64,000 nt of DNA from Sipunculus nudus (Eukaryota > Annelida > Sipuncula > Golfingiida > Sipunculidae). Of this stretch, positions 36,901 through 49,800 are shown piece by piece (the stretch's first letter is position 1; each line of letters begins with the position of its first letter). The position numbers were made by a program, and so were the translations under genes. The stretch is taken from positions 48,442,401-48,506,400 of the forward strand of contig CM049317.1 of NCBI GenBank assembly GCA_026874595.1. Reading direction: 5' to 3'. The notes under the pieces are model-generated. The model was not told the origin of the DNA, ran no database searches, and saw nothing but the letters and a program-made list of their open reading frames with translations.

Positions 36901-37440
36901 GAAAACCCCAAAGCAAAGCCCAAGGTACACTTGAGCAAGTATACCCATCACTGAAATTTGTAGAATTATTGAACAACAACCATACAAAGTAAAGGGGCTA
37001 ACCATCACCTTTTTTAATACATGCAACATGATTGCAGACTGGAAATAAACAGCCTTCAAATGTTGAGTAACAGCAACAAGCAAATTAAATTGGTGGGACA
37101 GAATAATTATCAGTGAAGCAGCCATACCATTACCCTGCCGTTAAAATCTGCTGATGGTGCAAGTACAAAATCATATAAATAGTGAAGCTTGAATAGGTGT
37201 TTCTATAGATACCTGTTGTTTGGACACACTGCCGGGTAGGTTTTGATTGGAACAATGACTGACCAGGGACTTGAAACAAATAGTAACAGACACAGGGTGA
37301 CAGGGATAGACACAGCCTGCTCACAGTCCTCTATGCACAATATCTCACCATGACATCCACTTTACGGTTCTAATCATTCATACATCTCACTGTACCCTTT
37401 ATATATGTGTATAGTATATAAACGGTGAGTTTGATTGGCA
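34000..37440. other. Intergenic stretch downstream of STT3B
   Basis: No supported gene. Short frames such as 36886-37125 on the minus strand show no domain and no splice-bounded conservation. The region would contain any longer 3' UTR of STT3B. Confidence 0.5.
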
Positions 37441-37444
37441 TTCC

Positions 37445-37450
37445 TTTATT
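37445..37450 (-). terminator. Candidate polyadenylation signal of STT3B
   Basis: AATAAA on the minus strand lies only 15 bases beyond the stop codon (37466-37468). If used, the 3' UTR would be very short. Confidence 0.4.
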
Positions 37451-37465
37451 GGCTCATGACTGTCA

Positions 37466-37558
37466 CTATGACCTCTTGTTTCCTCGCTTGCTCTTGGGTC
37501 GCCTGCCCTTGATAATTTTTGGTTTGTGCTTTATAGAGCCCCTCCTACGCTTGGTGGT
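37466..37558 (-). CDS. STT3B: STT3B exon 15 of those seen (C-terminal basic tail, stop)
   Basis: It encodes [20 protein letters not shown] followed by a further Lys/Arg-rich stretch and TAG. The acceptor is TTTTTTTTCAG. The tail is probably cytosolic or luminal-surface basic sequence typical of STT3B. Confidence 0.93.
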   Translation of the reverse strand, partial: TTKRRRGSIKHKPKIIKGRRPKSKRGNKRS

Positions 37559-37807
37559 CTGAAAAAAAAGTTGAACGTTCAGTTTAAAGAAACAAATTAT
37601 AGTAATGACCATATCACAATTTACTCAAGCCAAGAATATGCAATTGGATGTTACATGGCGTGTACAGACATTAAACATATGACCCAATAACCAAAGGCCA
37701 GAACAATTTCATTTAACATTTTTTAGTGTGAGAGTTCCATCATATTACGTAGTCAAAGGAAAACTTCAACCCTTTTTTATTGTGAACCAAACTGCAGGTT
37801 TCTGTGG

Positions 37808-37869
<62 letters not shown>

Positions 37870-40800
37870 GAGAGAGAGAGACCAAATTTATCAAAAAAGT
37901 ATTCAAACATAAAATTCAAACTCCTTTTACCTTTTTTGAAACTGTTTTTTTCTTGGGTTCACTCTTTGTTGTAAGCTGCCTATTACCAAGGTCCTTGACC
38001 TTGTAGATTCTTACGAGCCAGTGTTCTGTAGTATATGCTTCTTCTAGATGTTCAAGATCAAAGTTTTTCCTCCCAATTTCAACATTCCTGGTGCGATCAA
38101 ACCCTGGGGGTGTCCTGAAATCCAGCTGAGAAAAACAAACAACACATTTAGTTTGGTTGGCCTGACTGGAAGACTAGAAAAAGTACAACTGATTTTCCTT
38201 CAATTCTGATTGTAATTTGTACATGAACCACTTTAATCTTTCAGATCTACCGTAGATCCGCGTTTTGCCGCCGCGGCCATAAAATAAGACTTAGAACTGA
38301 AAATCCTGACTAATTTTACTCGACAAGGGATGAGGCTATAATACGCAGGTTAGGCTAAAACCACACATGTACAAGAGACTCGACGGCCCGCAATGGGCGA
38401 TATAAGGCAGAGGAAGATGGAAGTGAATACTAAGAACGTATATTTAATGATACTGCATATTTGTGTATCAATTTTATTCATTGTTAATTTTATAAAATGT
38501 AATATTAATATTTTGAACAGGCTTATACGTATTAACAAACTTCTCTGAGTCAGTCATAAACCATGGTAATTTTCACACCATGACTGATAAAAGATCGATA
38601 TTCACTCACCAAATTATGCACTCTAACGGTTGTACCTAAATTTGAGCATGGCTTCAATACTGGTTAAACATTATTTTAAGATATTTCTGGAACAAATCCT
38701 TTCTTTTAAAATAAACTGTAAAACAAAAGATAACCAAAGACCACACGTTCTTTGGCAATTAAACCTGCGTTCACGTTCAGATACTTCTTCCTTCATCACA
38801 TTGTCAATAGATGGCGTTCAAAGGTCGAAACCTCACCAGCTAGTTCCGTAATCATTTAATATAGCACGTTTTGCCAGCAGAAGGTTCGGACACCAGTGTG
38901 TATATATTATGATCAGCACGACCCTGGGAGTACGCGTACAGGCTGTGTGAAAATCGACGCGGGATTCGTTTATTCAAAGGTTTTGTCAAGGTTGTTAATT
39001 GACCGGCGTTGTATAGTCTCTAAATAAAAGTTTGTCATCACAAAGGGTACCGTTGGCTTATATAATGCTTTGATGTCCAACTGAAGTTTAATTAGCCAGT
39101 GTAATGACGCAAGGTATCCCAAGGCCCGCTTGTTCCGTAATCGTTTTATATGGCATGTTTTTAGACCACGCAGACACCATTTTGCATATATTATGATCTG
39201 CAGGACCCAGGGGTTCAGGCAGTATGATCACTGACGCAGGTGTCGTTTATTTAAAGGTTTTGTTGTTAAATGACCGACGATGTAATAAGTCTAAATACAA
39301 GTACCGTCGTCCTATACAATGCTTTGATCTGTTGATGTCCCAATCAAGTTTAGTTATCAAAGTTAAAGGCGCAAGATTATCTGGCATTCAGTGATGTGTC
39401 AAATTAATTTGGTGGCCCTACAAGGATTCGTCTTGGATGAGTCGTCATAAACCGAACAAATTGTCATCTATTCTAACAGGGTAGATCAGGCTGTTTAACC
39501 AATTATTCAAATTAATTAACAAAGCCAAGCAATATACACAGTTGCAACTTGTTCAGTTTCCCAAAACTGCTTTGCCTGACCGCATATCAGCATACCGCAG
39601 TGTTCCTAGCTGCAGTCTAGCTTTTGAGGAAACCCTTTTTTCGTTATGTTTCCATACACCACCTGGCAGTGAATCGTGGTGAGAAAGTGGTGCGGCCAGT
39701 AAGTAAGGTTTTCGGTATTTTTTACTCCAATGAAAAAGCCTTCCAGGTATTTTACGATTATGGGGTTTGGCCATTAGACGACATGCGGCGGCAAAACGCG
39801 GATCTATGGTATCCACATTTTGATGATGAAAAGATGTGTTCATAATTACTGTTTGTAATAAGAAACTACCACAACCTCCGACCACAAAATTCCACTGGAA
39901 ATATATTTCTCAAGTTGTAACCAAGAATGGAATACTGCTGGAAAAAATAACAGTTATGGAACATATATGGGGCTGTTACATTAGCAAATACAGAATGTGT
40001 ATGATAAAAGTTATCTGGAGTGGTCACATTACAGTGTCTGTATACACTAAACATGTCAAATGATGGAAGGTTATGTGACATATCTGGAGTAGCTCTGTTA
40101 TCGTGATGTATTTGTATACACTTTATATGTCAAATGATGACAGTTGTGTGACATATCTTGAGTAATTATATTATTGTTATGTATTTGTATACACTTCATT
40201 TGTCAAACGATGATGGTTGTGTAACAAATCTGGAGTTATTACATTATAGTAATTTATTTGTATACACCTTATATGTCAAACGATGAAGGTTGTGTGACAT
40301 ACCTGAAGCTCGCCAAAGCGGTAGTAGCTCAGTTTGTACATGAGGCAGTTAAGTAGGGTGGGTGAACCAGCAGAGTCCACGCGGAACTCTCCTTGTGGTG
40401 TGAAGTAATCAGACTCCTGGTGAAATAAATATATGTACATATCACTACACAGATAGCACCACAGAACAAAATCTAGACATTGTGGTAACTCAACATTTTG
40501 GTTACTGAATTTTCTTTCTACAATATTTGAGTCTATGCTCAGGTGTCTTGAACTGTCAGAATTGTCTTTTGCCAAATTATAGATTGAGCAAACCAAGGCT
40601 GACATAATTTTGACTGCATTAACTCCATTAGCTGCATGAAAGGAAAACCTAATTGTAAATGCAGAGTTGTTAACACTTTATGAAATCACGCAAAATAGTT
40701 CTACAAAATAGTTCTACACGCAGCTGATCTACAAAATTTATAAACAACAGCTGTACATGTATCACCTTGGGTTTTCTTGTAGCTTAACAAAAAAAAAATT

Positions 40801-43800
40801 AAAATGGCCAAACAATCTGTATGAGCAACAAAATATAAATTTCAAAACTTGAATAATTTGTAAAGGGCCATCCCTGAGAAAACTGAAAATTAACAGTTTA
40901 TCAGATCCTTGCATATTCCAATTTCCAACTGGACAAAAAATTTAATGAAGAAATATTAGTTTAAATTTAAGGCATTAGAGATTGCTCTTTTGTCTATATT
41001 CCCACTTCATCTTTCAGACAATGAGCCCCTGGTTGAAAGGCAAATGTTGTGATACTAATACTTGTTGTGTTGTATCTAATACAGATCACACAGACAGATC
41101 AATATCTGCCTGTTCTTGACCAGACACACATTCCTCTACCTGGCGTACACTGCAATCAGTAATCACGACTGATGCAAAATTAACCAGGCCATGATAGTTT
41201 ATCTAATTGGCAAACATGGTAATTTTACCTATTTAAATAACCCCCATTTCCTCAGACTCAACTTTTTGTAGCTATGCACACCTCTCCCATGAAAATGATG
41301 GGGTAAAAACATGTTACTCATCAGTGTCTGTATTACCTCAGCAAAACTGTGCCACTGTGTGTGCACCCCTTAGGAACTGAGAAGTATGGTGTTACTAATA
41401 CTATGATGAAACTGCTCAAGAGCTGCATACTCAACGTGCTGTGACTGTTGGCGATATAAAAATGCCAGAAATATGTGAATTGGAGAAAGTTTTCACTTAC
41501 GCTCTTTACACAGCGCTTTACCTATAGGGCTACTACCTATATCTTAAGGAGCTGTTTGTTATGACCTCGTATCCTGAATTGCTACACCAGAGGGGAGCAC
41601 TGTATTTTTGTCTAGTCAGATGAGACTTTGTGCCGGAAGACAAAGCCAAGTGAGGAACACACGGAGCCAATCATGTTTATTTCGTTTTGAGTGACAGCTC
41701 ATTGCCCCGCGTAACCGTCTGAACAGGCCACAGGCTCAGAGAGAATTGCCCCTGACGTGGTTCGCTTAGGGCCTTTAGCACATAGGATGCTAGGTTGGTG
41801 AGCTGTAATTTAAACGAAACGTAACAACAAAGGCTGCGTGCACACCTCGCTGGCTTGTTTCAGTTCTGCAGACAACAGATACATGGCTACGCTAACACAG
41901 TCATAATGTCATAATCGAATTGGTCGATGATGCAAGAATGCAGAGGGAGCGATTTAAATTCGACCGGAAACTCATCAAACGGCACTTGAAGAGCAGCAAT
42001 GGGCGGAGCCAGGATGCCTGTTGAGTGTTTGTTTATTGGCATCTGATTGGCTGCTTGTTACATCATACGAACGTTTATTTCAGCAGACAACGAACCGCCA
42101 TCTGGTGTCTAAATTTATCATAAACGGTCAAAGCTGGCAGCGTGAAAATCAGTTGCTTCTTTAGTTTTCACTTGGAATTACCTGAAATTAGTATCAGTAG
42201 TACTAATGATACAAATGTTGCACAAACTCCCAGTGAAATTTGGTTGAATATTGGTAGACATGTCGTGCAACTGTTGTATGACATTTGTGCAACAAAACTG
42301 CTAATTTTTAATCACTAGCAAGACAGGCACATGACATGTTTATCTGATTCTCATTTTGTCTCCAATCTGTCATAATTAGGTTTCAAGGGCAACAAACCCC
42401 TCATATAGTTGTCTCACATTTCTTGCACTTTCTGATTCATGGAAACTAAATTGAGGATTTCAGATACCAGTTATGACTGTGGATAGTTTTGAGAGAACAT
42501 GTCATAAGATTTTTTTTTCACATGTTCAAAATCACAGAGACACAACTTCAAAGCCCTATGAATTTTCCTTCTGTCCATGCGAGTGTGAATCACATGAGGA
42601 AATTGAGAACCCACCTAATGTTTGGAGACCTTTCAGAAAATCCCTCGTGAATGACGTTTGCAACTACTTGCAAACAAATCACAGGGTGAGACACTGGCTT
42701 AACTGGTTAACAAAGGGATTTCAAATATCTGTGGTCAGTGTGAAAGTGGCGGAGTATTTACCCTGATGTCCCTTGGGTGCTCTCCTTCTGCAATGCGGAC
42801 CATCCACAGGAACTTGTTGATGTCATCACCCGAGTACCCAATGACCCCGCCGAAGATGACCAAGACGTAATCCACGTCAAGTGAACGCATGATCTCATAA
42901 GCAGCTGACTCATTAGAGGACATAGCTTTACCCACCTGCAAATAGATTTCATATAAAAAATGCGAACAATATGGGTAAAAATAGAGACACCTCTGTTTAC
43001 AAGGACTGTACACCATCAAATCTTTAAATGTTATTAACAAGAGGAAAAAGTTCTTTGATTTGATGAATAAGCATAACAAGTTTCAAATTTCTCTCTTAAT
43101 TACAGCCATAATTAAGTCTAATGATAGAGAACAGACAAAAACATTACATTCAGGCATAATGACTGTAATATTTAATGAATAATTATCCTTATGTACATCT
43201 CCATTAGATCATGTCAACTCATGTGAAAGCCAGCATATGTACAAGGAGATGGTTACTGTACCTGGCGTACACTGCCCCAGGCCATGGCAAGCAGCCGGAG
43301 GCAAAAATAACCAGGAGTGAATGATCAAATCTGACACCTTAACCTTGGGTTGATATACTTCAAGATAAAAAGATTCTGGTCATATGCCCTTCATGGCACT
43401 GAAAACTGTAAAATGTGTTATTTGACTAGGATAGTTACAGTTCCAGCACTACATCATTTAAATGTCTTTTTAATATTTTTAATCTCCAACAAAATGTATA
43501 TGTTTAGGATACACTCATCATGTGGATATAACATCATTTAATGAAACCAGATGTGACATCACACATTACAAACATCATTTCGTTACCCTGAAAACTTGTA
43601 TCTATATTACATAATACTTACTAATGCTATATGACTATTATTCCACGTATTATTGTCCACTAATGTTGTCCGATTTGCCATTCCCGCTATCTGATACCCA
43701 TAATCCCACCATGACATGACTCGTGATTTATCTGGAGTGTTCTGTCTTAGCCAGTAATACGCTTCTCTAAAGTCGTCTAGAATATTCCTTGTTCTGAAAA

Positions 43801-46800
43801 GAAAACAAAAACTGTAAATTTATCTGATTTAACTTCAGAAAATCACCTAAAAATATAAATGCTTTTTCTTATAAATTACAGACAAAAGGGAAGACAAAAT
43901 ATAAAATTGTTTCCAGATCCTCCGGGCTGGTATTTGCATGATTTTTTTTCTAAATTTAGCTGATGAGTGTAAAGCTGAATCCATGGTCTCTCTTTACACA
44001 ACATCATGAATGAAGAAGAATAAAGAATACTTGATTTATAACAATAAAACTTTTTATTTAAAGGACAGGGATAGTTCAATGACCTGGTAACACTGGATAA
44101 TAATGCAGGTTTCAATATAATGAGAATGATATGATATTATTAAACTCTTTGATTTCAATTGTTATATGCACATGAGGTGGGGAGAATCCATAAGTCATTA
44201 CCTGTCATTAAGACATTAGAGCAAATCTCTGAGGTTTCAACAAGATTTCACCATTTTTGCCTCCATGGCAGCAGTAAAGACTGAACCATATCAAAGAAAC
44301 TGTATTTTGAGATGAAAAATTTTGCTGTGTTTTATACACACATATACACAAATCTTCATTATGAGTGGTCCTTATATCTTAAGGTGTTGCTCTTTTCAGC
44401 ACTGTGTATCTGTTCTAGTGGTGGACCAGTTAATCATTTATATCGTTGACTGGTTGTGTTCTGTCATTATCGATACCATCAACTGCGTTTTTGCTTAATG
44501 GATCATAAATGATTATGTATGCACATCAAAAGATATCATATTATCTCAATAAAATAATCTTATTCTGTCAGAGATATAAGAAAGATAGGGCACAAAACAG
44601 CGTATAGTATTCAAACCTAACCATGTGCAAAAATAAAGTGTCAACAACCCGGCCATTACCTTGACCTTTCAGCGTGATGTACAAATTAGTCTGAATAAAC
44701 TCAGTCAATATATTAGTTGTAATTCTATACAGCATATTTCACAGTAATATAGATAGTACATAAAATAACTTTTCATCTTTCAATCACTGAATACGATTTT
44801 ACAACCCATTCATACCACTAATCTGTCCCCCCTTTTAAACAGCAACAGATATATTACACATCGACTTACCCATCTTGCCCATATGATGCCAGAACGATGC
44901 TTGGACTAGAGTAGGCGTTACTTGTCACCCAGGTACAATGGACGGTAAATAGCATGAGCATCATCATCATCGCCAGCAGGATGACGCTGCGGATGTTCAT
45001 CCCCATCCCCTCCTCCTCCTTCTGTTTGTCTTCTTTAGGTTTCTTGGTTTTTCCAGGCTGTACAACAGGTAACACACTTAAATATTAGACTTGATTAGAT
45101 ACGATGTCAGGTTACAAATCATCCTGGTTGTACATAATATTAAACACCCGAAGTGAAATGAATGAAATACATTCAAGTATAAGCCCTTATTCATTCAGAA
45201 TTATTTAAGATTTAGGACAAATTATGACACTTTACATTAGGCCAAAAAAAATAAAAGGTATGGTTCTCAGGCACCGCCCACATCAAATTCAAACCCCCAC
45301 ATCAAATTTTTCCATTTTGATTTTCAATTGAAACAGCGGCTCAAACATTCCTTTCAAAAAGATAAAATAATACAATTTTGATAAGATTTCCTTCATTTTG
45401 TAGTGCTTTTATTTATTCAGCAAAAAAAAATTGTTAATAACATGCTTTTCCCTGATATGGCATTTTTATTGAAACACAAAAAAAGGTAAAAAAAAAAAAA
45501 AAATTGCCAGCCTGCATTGATTTCTGAAAAAAAGTGCCTGAGAACCAAACCTTATTTTTTTTTTTTTTGCCTTACAGGTATTATCTTGCTTAGCTTCTGG
45601 TATCTCCATACAAAATTTTCAACTGCAGATGTTTGCTTTAGGTAGAAAGAAATCTTTAGAACTGAAAATAAATATGCAATAAAGTTTGACCTAAGGGTGT
45701 TTAACCAAATGAGGCATTTTTGGTGCCAATCTTGAGTGAGCCTCAGAGAGCCTCTGAAATGTGAATTATAAGGGTAAAGTAGAACCAATCCAGAAAATGA
45801 GAGCATCTGTATGAGCTCCTCAGGCTCATTCTCTTGCATAGAAGTTCTGATTGAAAGCATATTAACTAGGCCTGAGAATTTTGAGGGGCCTTCAAATAGA
45901 TTGAATATTCAATTCTTTACCTCATGTTCAATTGTCCATTCAATTGAATTATCAATTCTTTACCCTCTATTCCAATTCTCAATTCAATGATTTCTTTAGT
46001 ATTAAATTTCCTTAAATATTTATTAAATTATTTCTTTTTAAAATTTAAATTATTTGATACATTGTAACACCCCTAATATTAACTGCCAGCTGATGTATCT
46101 GGTATTTCACAGCTCGTGGCCATATATTGTAGTTGTCATACTGACACGGTCTGTTGACTGTAGGACATATAGTAGCACCAGTAGTATCTGCTGCAATTCA
46201 GTGACTCATATTTTGGACTTAAATGCGTGTGCCAGTCATTATGCTGATCATTATAATGTCATTATGCTAAAACTTATGGACTTCATTTCCACCTGAGTTA
46301 CTGTTCATTCAACCCCCCTATGCCCACCCCCCACATTTTATATTTGACACGACCGCTGGTGTTTCACACAATAAATCATTTTTGATATTCATATATTCAT
46401 ATAATATCCAAAGCTTTTAAGGCTTAAAAAAAATCATTTATATGACCACATGTCTGTAAATAAATGTTTACTAACTTCTATAAAACCTTTTTGTCAAGAA
46501 ACATTCAAGGTGCAAGAAAAACATAAACACAAACTACATGAATCAACAGAAAAGACATCCAAGTGATGTGGATGATGTTCTAGTTCATACAAAAGTACAG
46601 AATGAAATGAATTACAATTCACCTACAATATGAATCTACATGTACAAATGTGCGATGTTAATTCAAAATATTCATCACAGAAAATGCTCACATGCTGGAA
46701 AGAAATCTGATTTTGATGGGGTGTGTGTGCATGTGTGTGTGCACTGGACAAGGGGAGCAGCCTTTACATGTATTCTAAGCTTACATCTGGTCTCTGATAA

Positions 46801-49800
46801 AACCTTCACTTAAACCATTCTAATGCAAAGAGAAGGTATAATGTTAATTAGGATTTTCTAGATGTTTCCATCAAATCTAATGAACTGCCTTTGTGTTATG
46901 ACTGAAGTGCTTTTTTTTAATATCTAATAAAATGCATTATAGGAAAAGGGACAGTAAAGTGGCAGTCAAACCAAGCACAATTAGGTTAGTTTCAATAAGA
47001 ACATTTTTTTTGCAGCCCCCCCCCCCCCCCTTAGAAACTCAGGTTATCTATCTAATTTTATTTCATCATGAAGAGTGGATAAAACCAACCAGGAACCAGA
47101 ACTCTGGATTATTTGGCTCTTCAAATGATGGTCTGGTATATGATTAATACAAAGCGGTCCTTCGCCTATTGTATGCAGGGTATGCAAATATTCCTGCTTA
47201 TGTTTAAAAAATTCTGAAAAAAATTAGAAGTAATGCATATGTAACACTCTAAAACTCTTCCAATAAAATCTCATAAAATCTAAAAATGTTCATAGATTCT
47301 GAGCCCCTAACATAACAGGCATTAATAACCAGCTAGGTCAAGGGAATTTTCTTTTTATATGAATTTATAACATTCACAATTCTTCACATTTCCTAGCTGT
47401 GGGAATTTTCAAACAGAGACAATTGTCAAGGATCATCTTAGATAATCAGCTTCTGGGGGGATGAAATGAAGTGACAAACAGTGCAAGCCACAGGACTTGA
47501 AGGATAACAGTTCACAATGAAACAAGATGATGTAACAAAAGAACACCAAGGGGGGCATCTCCAGGCAAATCCAACAACAGTTAATGAACAGGGCATGCAA
47601 AGTATACCTCTTTGGCCTGTTCGGAGGTTAGAAAAGCATGGTGGAGTTGTTTGTTCTTTTTGCCTTTTCCTTTCAAACTGTTACCCAGCTTACTGTTTGA
47701 CACCTGAACCTATGGAATATTCAGGATGAAACACCATACAATTAACAACCCTGTACAGCCAATGGAATTCTATCACACACCTACATACGAAGTATTTTAA
47801 AATGAAAGCAATAAATAAGATCAAATTTATGTTATCTGATAAAAAATTAAACCAGAACTGTTCATGTACTTAAAAAAATCCCAAATATTGCTCAACTCTG
47901 ACTGATATTTTGGTGGTCTTTTGGCCTTCTAAACAATTTTCAATGCAGCAGGAGAACAGTTAAGAAATCATGCTTCCATGTATAATACGCACCAAAGCAT
48001 TTTGTTTTGACTTTATGAAGATAAAAATGTGAATTATCTTTAGGGAACAACCATATATCTTGATAAACCTGGTTCTTCAAGAGCATAAATGCAAAAGAAT
48101 AAAAATATTTATATTGATAATTATTACATGATCTAGCATGCATTATCTCTGTTGCAGTAGTTTGTAGAGAGATGCTCTGAGCCTAATTTGCAAACACTGA
48201 AGGGTACGTCTTTACAGAAAAAGGTACGGTTGAAATCAAGAAACCTCAGACAACATATGTAGTTATGCCGTGTCATCCAGATTAGGTTCTAAATCTCTCA
48301 CAAGCATATTGTTATTCTCAAAGAGTCAAACTTAATATATAGAGGTTCACATATAATGTACAAAATTTCATACATATCAAATGAATATTTTCAAAATTTC
48401 AAATGATGAGAAAGAGAGAGAATTTGCTTCAGAATTTGATTAAAATAAAAGAAAAAATAATTAAAATACAAAGCAGCAGCCTAGTTTTAATATGCACTTA
48501 ACTTTTTTTCAGTATGTGACTCACTATGTGACTTTTCCGTTCAGAAGAGAACTCTCACCCCCATCCCCTCCTTTCACCCTTACAGCCCAAATTCACTGAC
48601 TTTGTCAAACCGTTCACTTGAACAACTGAACATCCAGGTTATACTGTGCGAGAGCCATCACCTTAACATGTCAAATTAGGACCTTGTATTTGTGGTGTTC
48701 ATTTGTACAAGGATATATAATTGATCAATCATTTAATACTGAAAGGAATGGGCAGTTTGGACTGCTGGCCTTGAGCAGTTTTTTGAGGATCCTCAAAACC
48801 ATGAGAGGGACACTTATTAGAGCAGGGGTAATTATTAATTTGAATATGGTATATAAAAATACCTAAATCTACAAATCACCAAAAGAAAATTGAGTCCCTT
48901 CACCTTATTTTAGATTCCTGCCATTGTGATATCCTGATTGAAACCAAATATAACCACAGGTACCTGATTTAACCACATGTGCCATATTTTACCAGGTCAA
49001 GGTTTATGAAAATCTTAAATTAAAATCTCATACCTCCAGAGGGTCATTTTCTGTGTGCTCTGGGCACACCTTGGTAAAAAGTAGAACATTAATACTGTAG
49101 TGTTTGGATAACAATATAATTATATAATAAACAAGCTGCAATTCACAAGCAGCTTCAGACAAGATTCAAATCTGAATAAAATGACAAGTTTCTTTATTAC
49201 CAGAAACCAATTTATAACTGACACAAAACCCATACCATGAACTGAGGACGAATTCTTTGAGAACAGATCTTGTGAAAAAATAAACACATAAATGAGAGCA
49301 ATCATGTGTGAAATTCAGAGAACCTGAAAGTCTGGAATATCAGTCTTTATAAATATTTAAGATGTCCAATGATTTCATGGAGAACGTAGTCTTATAATTA
49401 AAATAATTTGTTTTTAGAATTTTATGTTTATACAAATATTGGTCCTGCGCTGCTTCACAGATATTTAAGTTATCACTTTCCTCCAAAAAAGGCAAAAACT
49501 TAAATTAAAACAGCATCTATAATATAAAACAAATGATAAAAGCTACTAACAAACAAAAAATACAGTGCTTATATCTACATACTGATCCATATTTATTGTG
49601 TCAAGGCATACTCTTCTTAGACAAGCTAAACTGTGTATCACATGCCTTGTGACAAAATATATGGTGAAAACTAAAGTGTTAAAGCCACGCAGAAAAGTCT
49701 AATGCACTTGCATTAAGAGTAAGACAAATAAGCTTGCCTGGGAACTCAATATAATCCCTAATAAGGAGGAATAATGTTTATGTCAGATGCCAAAGACATA

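Noticed and set aside
45552-45860. 102-codon minus-strand frame
   Set aside because: It starts beside a MITE poly-T end, has no recognisable domain or splice context and lies within an STT3B intron.
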